Below, piece after piece: positions 1 to 11,971 of a stretch of 64,000 nt of DNA. The notes under the pieces were generated by a model, which made no database searches, was not told where the DNA came from, and saw nothing but the letters and a program-made list of their open reading frames with translations. Made by a program: the position numbers and the translations under genes. Position 1 is the stretch's first letter, and the number at the start of each line of letters is the position of its first letter. The stretch comes from Vombatus ursinus (lineage: Eukaryota; Chordata; Mammalia; Diprotodontia; Vombatidae), in contig NW_020954588.1 in assembly GCF_900497805.2 (NCBI RefSeq), positions 6,864,464 to 6,928,463 of the forward strand, read 5' to 3'.

Positions 1-900
1 CAAGTCACAACCCCCCTCCCCCACTCATTATGGATTCCCTTCCATGTAATAGGAAGGTTGGACCTGGTGTTCTCTAAGATCTCTTCCATCCACAGTTGTC
101 CATGTGCACGGGGACAGAGAACTGACCCATCCTGGAAACAGAAAGAAGGCTACCGTCAGGAGCACCTCTCCAGTTTTGTGGGATAGATGAGCCACAGTGG
201 ATGAAGGATTTGAATCTTGGTTATTATAGAGTCATTTGTCCCATTTGTCCCATCTTATTTCTTTTGTCTAAGGTCTACTTAGCCAGAGTCACATTCCAGT
301 CATGGTTCTCATTCCATCAAGTCTCAATAACATGTATCTATGAAGTCAAGTTTGCCTCTTTTCATTTGGACCTCTGCTTGCTTATTGACTCAACCATGGA
401 TGTGTGAGGCCATGGGTTTTACTACTGGATCCTTTCTTGGGTTTCTGTCTCCTATGAACTTCAGGCTGCCTTTCCTACATTATAGCCACTCTGTCTATGG
501 GATCTAGTTTCAGAGAGAAATAGAAATATAAATGTAGAGGCAGTTTTCTCCCACCCTCCCCTTTCTACTTTGTAGCCCCTTTGATTAGATTTACAAGATG
601 CTTGGTTAAGTGCATGTTTATCAGCCTTGGTTTAGGACTCCCTCAGCCAGGTCATTCCCCTATTCTTCAATTGTATTTCAGAAGTCCAAATCTCCTTCTC
701 AGATAGTCTCTTTTACCAGATACTCACTTTCCCAATCAGAATTTCTCTTCGTCCCATACCTCCAGTAGCCAGCAGTGATAGAAGTACCACCTAGGCCCTG
801 GTGAAGTAGTTCATCATGTTGTCCGAGACTTTATAGTCTTTCCCAGTCTCTGCTAGGTTCCCATGGTATCATTTGTACGCATAGGAATCACTGAATCCAG
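1..900. other. Unassigned intronic sequence
   Basis: Pyrimidine-rich sequence with no exon, RNA gene or repeat that I can name. The small open frames have no domain features. Confidence 0.5.
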
Positions 901-904
901 TCTC

Positions 905-2345
905 AAGCAACAAATTGATAAGCATTTAATAAATGTCTGCTCTGTGCTGGTGATACAAAGACAGACAAAAACAAAGGAAAAACAGCCCCTACTTTTGAGG
1001 CAGTCACAATCTAATGAGTGAGACGACTTGCAAACCACTATGTGTAAGCAAGATATACGTGGGGCAAATTGGAGATAATCACAGAGGGAAGTCTCTAGCA
1101 CTAATGGAACTGGAAAAGGCTTCTTTTTGGAAGAAGGTGGGATTTTAGCTGGGACTTGAAAGACGTCAGCAGGCAGAGATGAGAAGAGAGAGAATTTCAG
1201 GCATGGGGGTCAAGCCAGTGCAAAGGCACAGCATCAGGAGATGGGGTACCTTGTGGGAGCAGTCCATTGGCACTGGGTTGTGTAGCATATGGAATGGATC
1301 CAGGTGAAAGAACATTGCAAAGGTGCCCGGCGGAGGTAGGAGGCAGGCTGTGAAGAGTTTTGAATGCTAAATAGGATTTTTTTTCTTTGATCCTAGAGGT
1401 GATGGGGAGCCACTGGACTTTATTGAATGGGAGGGTGACATGGTATGGTGATAAATTTAACGGCTGAGTACAGGATGGATTGTAAGGGGAAAAGACTTGA
1501 GGCCCTTTGCCAACAAGTAGACTACTATAATGATCTCGGCGTGAAGTGATAATGGCTTGCACTAGGGTAGTGGTGAGAGAAGAGGGTCTATGTGAAAGAT
1601 GTTGCAAAGGTGGCGCCTCCTGGACTTGACAACAGATTGGCTGTGGCAGGTGAGAAAGAGTAAGAAGTTGAGGATGGCACCTAAGTTGTGATCCTGGGTG
1701 ACTGGGAGTGTGATGGTGCTATTAATAGGAACAGGAGAGGGCTGAAAGAGGAAAGATGAACAAGTTCCATTTTGGACACATTGAGTTTAAGATGTCTGCA
1801 AGATATCAAATGTTCAGGAGGCAATTGGAGATGGAGCCTGGAGGTTAGGAATGGTCAAGTATATTTGAGAATCATCAGCATTGAGATGGTAATTGAATCC
1901 ATGGGCGTTAATGAGTCCACCAAGGGAAATAGTGTAGGGGGGGAAAGAACAAGAAGACCCCAGACAGAGCCTTGGGGAGCACCGAAGGTTGGGGGATGAT
2001 CTGAGTGAAGGTGTGCTGCAAAGGAGACTGAGAAGGATGTGTCAGGCAGGAAAACCAGGAGAGCCAGGCTGCACAGAGATCAAGAAGGCTGAGAACTGAG
2101 AAAAGCCAGTAGATCTGGCAATTAAGAGATCGCTGTAACTTTGCAGAGTAGTTTCAGTTGAATAATGAAGCCAGACTGCAGTGAGTTAAGGGAGTGAAGA
2201 CCCTGATTGTAGACCACCTTCTCAGGTCGGTTAGCCTGCAAAGGGAGGAGAGATTCTAGGATGGTGACCAGCATGGTAGGAGACCTCGGCTAAGGGGGGT
2301 TTAGGATGAAGGAGACATGGGTGTGTTTGCAGGCGCTAAGAAAGT
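905..2345 (-). mobile_element. L2 LINE, 3' 1.4 kb, inverted relative to ATP1B3
   Basis: The left end is the reverse complement of the L2 3' terminus (gcatttaataaatgtctgct). It then runs back through the 3' UTR into the reverse transcriptase. The minus strand at 1197-1607 encodes CR1/L2-type motifs such as SSLTTTLVQAIITSR and VQWLPITSRIK, and the homology continues to about 2340. Stops and small shifts show it is old and inactive. The usual 5' truncation of L2 applies. Confidence 0.8.
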
Positions 2346-2349
2346 AGCC

Positions 2350-2440
2350 AGTATGGAGTGCCCGTTATGTGCTCTGCACTGAGCTATGGGGATGCAAAGA
2401 CAGCTCTCTGGGAGCTTGTGCCAGCAGTAGGTGAGGGGCC
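2350..2440 (-). mobile_element. Short L2 3'-end fragment
   Basis: A second L2-terminus-like piece (ccgttatgtgctctgcactgag, then 'gatgcaaagacagctctctgggagctt' character) follows the larger copy directly in the same orientation. It is too short to say more. Confidence 0.45.
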
Positions 2441-2444
2441 TCCT

Positions 2445-3540
2445 TTTTGACAGGATTTAGGAGGTTCTCTGTTACATCTCACCTCCATGCCTGCCCTGGG
2501 AAGAGTACAACCCTCTCTCTCTGTATAGTCACTAACTACCACTACTCGTCTCTTCTCTGAAAAGAGGAATCACCTTCCTGGGTGGTTTCTTACCTGGTCA
2601 CGCTTAGGGATTTCAGCCTTAGGAGGACAAGCAGCAGTTGCACCTTACTCCGAGCACCCAGCTAAGTGTAATCTTACCCTCCTTCCCTCCCTCAGCTCTT
2701 CAGGAAGAGCTTCCAATTTATCTTTGAGTTCCAAGTGTATCATGCAACCCCCCATCCCACCCGACTCCAGAAACTACCCCCAAGGGTCACTTTTGTGACC
2801 CTTTTGACACTTCAGAGACTTTGTTGGGTTTTTTCCCCCAACCTTGAAGTGTTTTTAGGTACACGTCATTATCCCAGATCATTGGTAGAGTGGACAGTTC
2901 CTTGAGCTCACTTACTTCTAGGTGGTGGAGCTTTGAACACAAGTGACTTGGTTTTGTTGACTGTGGCAGACCTCCAAACACATGCAGAGTGCCCTGCTCT
3001 TTGAAATCCTCAACCTAGTCTTTCACTCGCATCCCTTTACACTCAGATTACCTCCTAGTTTTACAGCCACACCCAGCTTCCTTTCCCTGATCTCAGCAAA
3101 AGCTTGCCAGTTCCACCCGGCTTCTCTTTTCTTCTCTCCCTAACCTCTAATTTTTTTTTTTTTTTTTTTTTTGCTAATTTATATCATTTACCTCACCTTG
3201 TCTTTCGACCTTTTTCTCCTCAGTCCTTTCCCCTTCCAGATTGACCTCTTGCTCCTTTAGTTTGAATTGTTTTCCTTTAACTTTCTCTTTTGTTCCCCCA
3301 AATTTAGCCTCTGGCTTTCTTTACAAATCCAAAACTCTCCAAATCACTTTCACTGTTTCTTTTTCCATCTTGCTGCATTCACATCTTCCTTGTGCTGAAT
3401 AAAGAAGTATAACATCATTGGGCTTGTGTTTACTAATTTTTTTTTGGCCTAGGACTTTGGGGTGTGGCCTTCATCTTTTCCAAGAGAGTACTGATTTTCC
3501 CTTTAAATCACGGTGCTGGTCATCTCCAGTTTATCCCCAG
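2445..3540. other. Pyrimidine-rich intronic stretch with a T tract
   Basis: C/T-rich sequence with a run of about 21 T at 3151-3171. It may hold strongly decayed sense L2 sequence, but I could not align it with confidence. No exon was seen. Confidence 0.4.
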
Positions 3541-4115
3541 GCACATTTAATTTAGCAAACTCAGTAAGTACCTACTGTGTGCAAGAACCCTAAATGACAG
3601 CCGAGGAGTCTGAAAGGCAAGAGGAACTCAATGCGGTTTCGACGTGGGGTGAAGTGTTCAGAATTGAGCACTTGGAATATTAATTTGGCAGTAGTTTACG
3701 AGCTCCGTGCCTGAAATTGTTTAGGCTATTAAAATAGTCCAGGACAGAGTCGCAATTTAGAGGTAAGTAGAGAAGTAGCAGTGATGGGAATAATCCGAGA
3801 GATATTGCAGAGATAAAATTGACTGTCACCAGCATTTAGAACAGGGAGAAGCATGGCGGTGCTGCCAGAGAGAAATGAGGAAGGGAGGTTTACAGCAAAG
3901 ATGAGTTTGGTTTCAGACGTGTTAAAGTTTGAAATCTCCATCCTTAGCAAAATTAATCTTGCAGTTTGAAATTGTATGGAATTAGAATGAAGGGAGACAA
4001 CAGAGGGGGAAACTGGTGTGGAGATACTTTGCTTGAAATGGGGTCGTGAAACATTTTAGAACCTATTGGATTTGATGTCTGAAAGATTAATTGGTGAGAG
4101 GCCAGAGTTAAAGTA
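3540..4115 (-). mobile_element. L2 LINE, left half of a split copy
   Basis: An L2 3' terminus (agtaagtacctactgtgtgc) is at 3555-3580. After a gap, RT-region L2 sequence follows from about 3715, with aatagtccagg and agatattgcagagat character. The copy is interrupted at 4116 by a CORE-SINE and resumes at about 4400 in the same orientation. Confidence 0.65.
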
Positions 4116-4396
4116 TTTAGCTTTCTAAGGCAGGAGGTGGTGAAGTGGAGAGAGTGCTGGACCTGGAGTCAGAAAGACCTGAATTCAAATTCTGCCTCAG
4201 GCACTCAGGAGCCTGGGTGAGCCACTTAACCTCTCTCTGCCTCACTTTCCTCATCTTTAAAGTGGGGATAGTAATTGTACCTATCTCCTTGGGTTGTTGT
4301 AAGGATAAAATGAGATGACAGTTGTATGACATTTTGCAAATGCTAAAGAAAGCACTATATAAATGCTAGCTATTATCATTATTATTATTATTAGCC
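4116..4396 (+). mobile_element. MAR1/MIR-type CORE-SINE inserted in L2
   Basis: The tRNA-derived head (agagtgctggacctggagtc, B-box-like gaattcaaat) is followed by the conserved CORE (cttaacctctctctgcctc to aaatgagatgaca). An AT-rich tail with an ATT repeat closes it. It is a full-length-looking member of the marsupial/mammalian CORE-SINE group and sits inside an L2, so it is younger than that L2. Confidence 0.8.
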
Positions 4397-4399
4397 TAG

Positions 4400-4808
4400 T
4401 TGATTAGAAGAATAGTGGTGCTATTTCTAGAAATAAGGAAGCTTGGAGGGAAAAAGGGTTTTGGGAAAAATAATGAGGTTTTTTTTGGACTTACTGAGCT
4501 TGAGGTGCCGATAAGACAGTCAGGATGGACGTCCAGTAGCCAGTTGGGAAGGTTGGTTGGTAGTAAAGGGTTGGAAATTCAGACCTGGGAGTTCTCTATA
4601 TAAAAGTGGTCATTAAAGCCATGGAAGAGGGTATAGAGAACCATGTGGGGGACAGCTGTGTCTTGGAAACCAGGACATTATCAAGAAGATAGCAGTGGGT
4701 AGTCAATAGTGTTATGCTGAAGAAATCAGAAACAAGCCACTGGATTTGGCGATTAGGAAGCTGGCTATTGGTGAGGAATTTCTTTTGGGACTATAAGGAG
4801 CTGAATCA
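4400..4808 (-). mobile_element. L2 LINE, right half of the split copy
   Basis: Continues the inverted L2 after the SINE. Typical reverse-complement RT-region phrases include ggacttactgagcttgaggt and gccactggatttggcgatta. Only orientation and family are claimed. Confidence 0.65.
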
Positions 4809-4829
4809 ATGATTGATAAAGAGGTGGCC

Positions 4830-6085
4830 CTCACCAAGGCCAGTACTTCTACGTGTATGCTTGTCCTCATCCTCTCCCATGGTTGCCCCAACTTTTATTC
4901 CTTCCTCCCTCAATCATCACTCTCTCCAGATCTGCTTGTTTCTCGTCCCTGCTGTCTGCATGCACATCCAAGTCTCCCCCCCATTCCCCTACGTACCTGC
5001 CAGCTGTTAGCTTAGACCTTTCTTTGATTTTTCAGCCCCAACACCTTGAAAAGCTGTCTCCACTTCTACTGTATTTTCATGACACTCATTATAGTTTCCC
5101 TACCCACCTGCCTTATCACTCCTCAGTCTCCTTCAGTAATTTATCATCCATGTTACTACCACCAACTTTGTGTGCAGTCCACATCTCTGGCCTGGCCTGT
5201 CTTCATAACGTAAAAAATGTTAAAATTTCCCATGTGTCACCTCCTTGGCTCCCTCGGGTTCAGTGATCTACACTGATGACTTCTCATACACACACAACTC
5301 TAGGGTCTCCTGAGTTCTCAGCACCTCATTATGAGCTGGCTATAGCACTTCCTGAATTGGATGTCCCATATGCATCTTAAACTTGCCATATCCAAAATTA
5401 GAACTCATTATTTCCCCCAGACCCATCCTTTTCCCACACGCTTGCCTGTTTCTGTTGAAGTCCCCATCCTCTGTCCATTCACCCAGCTTGGTAACCATGG
5501 CAACTTTGAAAGCACCTTCCCTCCTCTCACTGATGCTGTATTCAGCTGCCAGATCTCCCCAGCATCTCTGGCCCAGGTCCCTTTCCTCACTGCTTAGGTG
5601 GACACTACCTCTCTCTCTCTGTCTCTCACTTTTCCCGCTCTTACAGTTGCCTATTTGTCTGTTTTGTCTTCCTCCAGCCCCCCGCCCCCTCCATCCAGTC
5701 TGAACGTCTCCCATCCCCTCTCCCCATTCATTCTGTAAGGTCCAGTGGCTCCTTCTTACTTCTGGAACCAGAGAAACTCCTCTGGTTGGGATTTAGAGCT
5801 ACGTTTCTTCCATACAGCCACACTGGCCTGTACTTACTCTTCTGCATCTGTGCCTCATTGAATCCCTGACTTCCTTCAAGATTCCAGGGCCACCTTCCAC
5901 CTTCCAAAGGAAGCTTTTTCTGATCCCTAGCTCCCTGTATACTTATATCAAACACACACACACACACACATTATCTTTGCCATTGGAATGTAAGCTTTCT
6001 GAGGGTAGGGGCTAGTTCCCTTTTGTCTTTGTAACCCAGGTTCTTAGTGTCGTTTGAATGGTAGGCACTTAATGTTTGATGACTG
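4830..6085 (+). mobile_element. L2 LINE, sense orientation, with 3' end
   Basis: The plus strand runs from C-rich RT sequence (aaattagaactcattatttc, 'tgtcctcttctgg...tgcttggaatg' class of L2 text) to the L2 terminus aatgtaagctttctgagggt and aggcacttaatgtttg. It abuts the inverted L2 on its left and so forms a diverged inverted pair. An (AC)n tract lies at 5952-5970. The reading frame is broken. Confidence 0.7.
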
Positions 6086-6124
6086 ATGAGGAAGTAGAGG
6101 TACTAAGTTCCAGAAATTTGTCTG

Positions 6125-6375
6125 TCATTAGGCTGGTAGATGGCACAGTGAATAGAATGCTGGGCTTGAAGTCAGGAAGAGCCGAGTTCAGATGTGGCCT
6201 TAGATTCCAGCTGTGTGACCCTGGGCAGGTCCCTTCAACTCTGTATGCTCAGTTTCCTCAACTGTAAAAGGGAGTTAATAATAGCATTTACCTGTTGTGA
6301 GGAAAAAACGAGAAGAATTATAAAGCACGGTGCCTGGCACGTAGTAAGTGCAAAAGGACTTCAGTAGTAAGCGTA
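6125..6375 (+). mobile_element. MIR-type CORE-SINE
   Basis: Head at tggcacagtgaatagaatgc, CORE around ctgtgtgaccctgggcaggt and cagtttcctcaactgtaaaa, and an L2-like tail cctggcacgtagtaagtgc. The order is the standard sense MIR order. Moderately diverged. Confidence 0.75.
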
Positions 6376-6628
6376 CGCGTGAAAATGATAATTGTTGTCC
6401 ACCAGTGGACAAAGCTAAGGTATAAAATGTTATCTATCACACCTAATTGGAGCAGTTCTTAAAAGTTTGAACAACTAATTCTGTGTATTTTGCCAATATT
6501 GATTTTATATGGAGATCTTTAAAATCACTTTCAAACATCTCAATTGAAACAATGACACTTTTTTTGGGTGTGCTTTACAGTAGTGGTGTAAAACTCAAAT
6601 AGCAATGGGACCCACTAAATCGTGCCAT

Positions 6629-6657
<29 letters not shown>
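6629..6657. repeat. (CA)n microsatellite
   Basis: About 14 uninterrupted CA units, followed by a broken GT stretch. Confidence 0.95.
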
Positions 6658-6660
<3 letters not shown>

Positions 6661-6669
6661 TCTGTGCGT

Positions 6670-9040
6670 GTGTGTGTATGTGCACATATTTAAATTGAGT
6701 TATTTTAATATTAAAGTATTAAAATTATTAGACATATCAAATATTTTCTATTATTAAAATAACATATTTTTATAAATGAACATAAGATTCCTTGCAGGCT
6801 GCATATGGATTTACTTTTGAAGTAATATTAACTATGTTTTATTGTATTTTTATTTATTTTTAAATACTTCCCAATTACATTTTAATCTGGTTTGGCTGCA
6901 CTTGAGATTGTTGGGAGCCATGTAGGACACTTAATTTTATGGTATATTCATATTAATAACTGAGTCATAATGACAAGGTTTTTTGTTTCTGTAGCTGTCA
7001 GGTTTTAATGCAGTTCCAGCACACAACAAGAAATCCAAACTCTTACTTTAATGACGTTTGCTGCCTGTTCAGTCCATTGCTAAAAGTGGGGCTTCACCTG
7101 CACTCCTCTCCCCCCATTCCATTCTCTGGTGGGTTGGGTAAAAAGTAAAAAGCAAATGGAGTTGAAGGAGAGAAGAGCGGGGCTCCATGCCCAGGATCTC
7201 CCAAGGGATTGCCCAGCTAGTCTCACCAATGAACGGTCATCACTTACTGTCTGTAGTGTTAGCATTTTTTGGCTTGTCCCCTTTCCAAGTAGCAGCATCT
7301 CCAGTACTTGCTTAGGGGACACATGCCAGTTTTGGAAAGCTGAACTAACTACAACTGTGCGCTAAAGCACCCATGCCACGTGATCTACGTCTAAATCATA
7401 TCGGTGACAAGTAGCATTTATTGGACAATGTATGAAATAGAATCACACGGTTTGAGGGCTGGACTTGGGGTCTAATCCAACTCCATTTTAGGGATGAGAG
7501 AACTAATGTTCAGAGAGGTTAATGAATACAGATTTAAACCTAGATTTCCTTCCTGATTGTTGATTGCTGTTTTCAGCATTGCTGAAGACAACGGATTCCA
7601 ATCCCACCTGCCGTGCTTCCCAATCCTTACAGAGTTGGACAGGACCTTAGCGTCATCTTGTTTCACCCCTCTTTTGTAGGAGAGTATACCAGAGCCCAGA
7701 GTGGGTGGGACTCACAATTGGCAGGGGGAGATTGTAACATGTCATCTCATGATTTTTGTGGACTTGACAGTTGGCTCCAGTCATCTGGGTCAGTCATTGT
7801 CCACATGTGTTTCAGACTCAGCTTTTCTTTTAATGCAGCTCTCTTGGGGTGTCTTTTCCTCTGAATCCCCTGCTTTCCTTCTGTGAGGTGCCTCTGTCGG
7901 TGCTCTGCTTGGGCCATCCCATTCCACCTGTCCTGGATGCCTGGCTCCAGTGTCACATGGCTGTGAGCGGGCTTTCATGTCATCCTTTGTCCTGGAAATC
8001 CTATAACCTGCTAACAGAACTTTACAGGACACATGCACTGTTAGGTGCATACGAGACTTGCCTTCCTCCCAGTGAAGGTCAATGGTGAATGTGGGCACCT
8101 CCATTCTATCAGTAACATCCCATTATTTATGAGAGAACACTTCACATGGCATTTGAGATTTAGTGTGTTCGTTGGGAATCTACTGGCAGTGTTCGGGGGG
8201 CCAGACATCTATTTTGGAATAACACCGTTTTTATGGCATTGGAGAGCTGACGGAGATCTTTGAGATCATCTCATCCAACCTCCCAGTAGGCAGCCAATAG
8301 AGTCTAGTGGAGAGAGCACTGGGTCTGCTGGCTTAATTAACTAATTAATGCTTGGGTTTCCCTACAGCTGACTCTCAGCCTTGTGAGAAAAAAGTGCCTT
8401 GTAATGATCAAACATCCATGTAATGTGGTGATGAGCGTAATGGCCAGGAAGCACACTCCTTAGCAGTATCTGAAAAGACAGTCTTTTCCACATTGTAAAT
8501 ACAGACCTGGCCCATTGCAGAGTTTATACTGTTGATCACCTTCATTCTCAGCTTCATTGTTTTTTAATCCCCTTTGGATAGGAATGTGATGGGAACTTTA
8601 AAAAATGATAGCCCATTTTTATCTATGTTAAATGATTAAGAAATAAAGTACTCCAGTAAATAATGGCAACAGCCTGGTCTCAGGCCCAGTTCCTATAGGG
8701 CCCAGGCTGGCAAAATGGCGGCTTAAGGGCAAGAGGGCAACCTTAGTGGTCTAAAGCTCTGAGGCTGTGGGGCTGGGAGGAAGGGGGTCCTGGGTCCAGA
8801 CCAGCCCTCCTCTGCCCACAGCTTCTACCACACCCCGGGAGATATACAATAAATAAACTAGTTTACAGTGAAAAAGACCTAAAGTGTGCTTGTGAAAGTG
8901 GGCACCAGAAGGGCTACAGCTTGTGAATTATTGACAAGCGGCACAGTTTTCTGCATTCAAACTGTTTTTTCAGACAAAAATCAGACCTAAGCACTCAGGA
9001 AATTCTTATGCCCAAAATGTTCTCTAATATATCTGTCACT
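6670..9040. other. Intronic sequence, few recognisable repeats
   Basis: AT-rich at first, then mixed. Short MIR-like traces occur near 7440-7560 and 8240-8320 (phrases like 'catctcatccaacc'). No exon, RNA gene or long repeat could be supported. Confidence 0.4.
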
Positions 9041-9059
9041 TTAGAACAAATTGGCATTT

Positions 9060-9340
9060 TCAAAACAAGCATTATAGAAGCAATTGTAATTTGAAATAAG
9101 ACTGGAAAAGGTGAGTTGGAGCCTGATTGTGAAGAGAGAAGAAGCCATGAGGACTGTACCCAAGGGAAATATAGGGGAGAGAATCAAAGGCTTGGCCCCT
9201 GACTTGATGGATAGGGGGTGGCGGACGTCAAACCGGATGACTGGAAGGATGCCCGAGAGAGACATGAGGAGGAGAAGGGGCAGGTTCTGGTGGGAAGAAG
9301 ATAGCGTGGTGCTGGCCAGACGTTGCAGTGGGAATAGGAA
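9060..9340 (-). mobile_element. Possible decayed L2 fragment
   Basis: Purine-rich text (gagttggagcctgattgtgaag and downstream) resembles the reverse complement of the L2 3' region. It is strongly diverged and has no clear terminus. Confidence 0.35.
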
Positions 9341-9499
9341 TAGAAAAGATCTAGAGAAACTCCTTCCTAGGAGTGATCTTCCCGTAATGCTGTGGAAGGG
9401 ATTTTTGTTGAGGTGTGGGTTCAGTTAGCCTCAGAGACCTTCTGACTCTGAAATTCTGTGACATCAAGTTGAAGCTATGCACCGTTACTCACTCATTTA

Positions 9500-9665
9500 A
9501 TAGAAAAAGCCCAGTGAACCTGGCGTGAGATAGAGAGGATTTGGGTTCAAATGCTGCCTTAAGCTTGAACAAGTGTAGTCAGTCTGTCTGGGCTTCAGTT
9601 TCTCGATGTGTAAAAGAGATTCGATTCCATGGTCTCTGAAGTCTTTTGTAACTCTAAATATAAAA
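9500..9665 (+). mobile_element. MIR-type SINE fragment
   Basis: Sense CORE text: gatttgggttcaaatgctgc, then cttcagtttctcgatgtgta and 'attccatggtctctgaag'. It lacks a clear head and tail. Confidence 0.55.
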
Positions 9666-10179
9666 ACCCTTGATTCATTACTTTTGCAACAATCTATATT
9701 ATTTTAATTAAAATGCTGATGTAGAGGTAGCGATTGTTTGAAGTCATGGATCAACTAAATCCTTGCATTAGAATATCTTTTTAGACTCAAGTTTAGAGGA
9801 AGGCTGAGATTTGTTCCCATCTTAAATAATTAGGCTTGGATTGGTCAGATATTGACAAATAACCCTCCTCCAGTGGCTGTTTTGGATTCCATTCAAAGAT
9901 GCTGGTAGAATTCCTGCAGTTTTTTCATATATTTCCATATTTTAGAAATTAATGCGCTTTTTGTCTTTTTATAGTGGCATAGCAATGAATCTTTTAAGTG
10001 GAGAAAACCAAACAAGTATTATAAACCCAACAGATAGCTTATCTCTTCTTTCTGATTCTATTTTGGCTATGACCTAATATTAGCTTTTTGTTATTAAAGT
10101 ATTTAATAGAAGATCTTGATTTTGACTAAGTCAGGATACAAGCATAGCAAATAAAGGTAAATACCGTAATGTTCTTAAA

Positions 10180-11330
10180 AGTGTCATCCTCAGAATATCC
10201 CTTTGTCAGTTTTAAACAAAGCCAACAAAAAGGTAAAGAAAAAGGAAAATAGAACAAATTTCAGGAGAAACAAGAGCTAGAAGACTCAGTGTCTTTTAAA
10301 TAGGTTTACTGAAAAAATATGTGTTTCTCAGCAACATTGGAACATATACAAAAATTGGCCATGTATTAGGGCTTAGAGATAGCAAAAAAAAAAAAAATCT
10401 AAAAGGAAAGAAATAATATAGTGCAATAAAAGTAGTAATCAGTTCAGAGACCAGAAAGAAAAGATAAATGGAGCCTTAACAATGAAATCCTAGATAACAG
10501 AGAAAGAACAACTCACCAAAACAAATAATTCTGTGAAAAAAGTGATGGTGATGACACAATACCAGAATTTCTGGGATGCAGCTAAAGCATTCTGAAAAAT
10601 CATCCCTACAAATATACGTTAACAAAATAGAAAGAGTGGACTAATGAACTAAATATGCGTTTTAAGAAAATTAGAAAGCAAATAAACAAACCTAAAATAA
10701 CTACAAAGAGGAGACATTTAAAAATTAGGGGAGAAATAGATAAACTAGGTACCACCTCAAAACAACTATAGAAATGACACACAAAACAAAAGGCTTTTCT
10801 TTGAAAAGACTATTAAAATGGATAAACCAATGTGATTAAAAGAAAGAGGGCAGAAAATAAAATCAACAAAAAAGCAAATGAACCAGGAGAAATCACAACT
10901 AAACCAAAAGAAATGAAAAGAATTGAGACCCTACCCTACACAACCATAGGCTAACAAAATTGAGAACATTAAAGAAATCAATGAATATCTTCAAACCTTC
11001 ACAAATACAAAGTAACAGAAGACCCAACAGAGATCTTAATCCAATCTCAAGAAAAGGAAGAACCTGTTGTAAAGGAATGACCAAAGAAAAAACCTCCTTC
11101 TTCACCTGATGGATTCACAAGAGAATTATTTCCAACTTGTAAAGAACAATTAATACTAATGCTACGCAAATTATTCTCAAAAATTGAGGGGGAAAAAAAG
11201 CACCCTGCCAGAAGGATAGCTATATAGACCAATATTATTAGTGAATATTGATTTCAAAAATCTTAAATAAAATCCCATCAAACCTCTACAGTGTTTCTTC
11301 CAGGAATTCCATTCATCATGACTAGTACTG
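10180..11330 (+). mobile_element. L1 LINE ORF2 internal fragment, sense
   Basis: A-rich plus-strand sequence is collinear with L1 ORF2 from the endonuclease/RT linker into the RT domain. Examples are ttggccatgtattagggctt, agaccaatattattagtgaa and cttaaataaaatcccatcaa (the QNITKILNKIPS-like RT segment). Many stops show long inactivity. Both L1 ends are missing. Confidence 0.7.
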
Positions 11331-11639
11331 TGTTTTTTAAAATAGTATTTTGGGACCACACAAATAAAACAATAAACACAGTTCTAAAGTAGGGTATGCT
11401 TATTTGGGGATTTTCCTAGTAGTTCTAGATTCAAGATGATGATTATTTATGAATCTCTTATAGAAATTGCTTTTGATTTTAAAGTTGTTATTGTTTCCAT
11501 TTTTACATACCTAATATCAAAAGGACAAATTTTTAAAATTATGATGAAAATGAGATTTTAGAATGGAAAAATGAGTCAGTAAATTAAATTGTTGATCTTT
11601 TTAAGGCAAACTGCTATCTAACCATGTCTCCTGTATTGT

Positions 11640-11940
11640 ATTTGAAATTAGTTTTTTTTAAAAGCTCAAGTGTTAAGTTCATTTTCTACATCTAGGTCTT
11701 TCCATGTTTCTCTGTATTCATCACACAGTTTGTTTCTTACAGCTCAGGAACGTTCTATTACATTCATGTGCCATAATTTGTTTAACCATTCCTAATCAAT
11801 GACATCTGCTTTGTGTCCAATTCTTCATCCCAAAAAGTACTCCTATACATATTTTGATGCATATGGGGATTTTGCTCTTATCCATGGTCTCCTGGAGGTA
11901 ACTGCTCAGGAAGGGGATCTCTGAGTCAAAAGGTATCCAG
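11640..11940 (-). mobile_element. L1 LINE ORF2 3' fragment, inverted
   Basis: The plus strand reads as the reverse complement of the L1 ORF2 C-terminus: cattacattcatgtgccata, ccattcctaatcaatgacat, tctgagtcaaaaggtatcc. The same segment recurs at 20.0, 32.6 and 35.0 kb. Confidence 0.65.
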
Positions 11941-11971
11941 GGCCTCCAGGCCACAGGTTCTCCACCCCTGA
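11938..11971. mobile_element. Solo end of a hAT miniature transposon
   Basis: ggccacaggttctccacccctg matches one terminus of the palindromic elements at 53566, 59709 and 60498. Only this end is present. It directly follows the L1 fragment. Confidence 0.45.

Noticed and set aside
1197-1607. 136-codon minus-strand frame considered as a small gene
   Set aside because: It is the antisense-oriented L2 reverse transcriptase end (ALVQAIITSR-like and QWLPITSRIK motifs), not a host gene.
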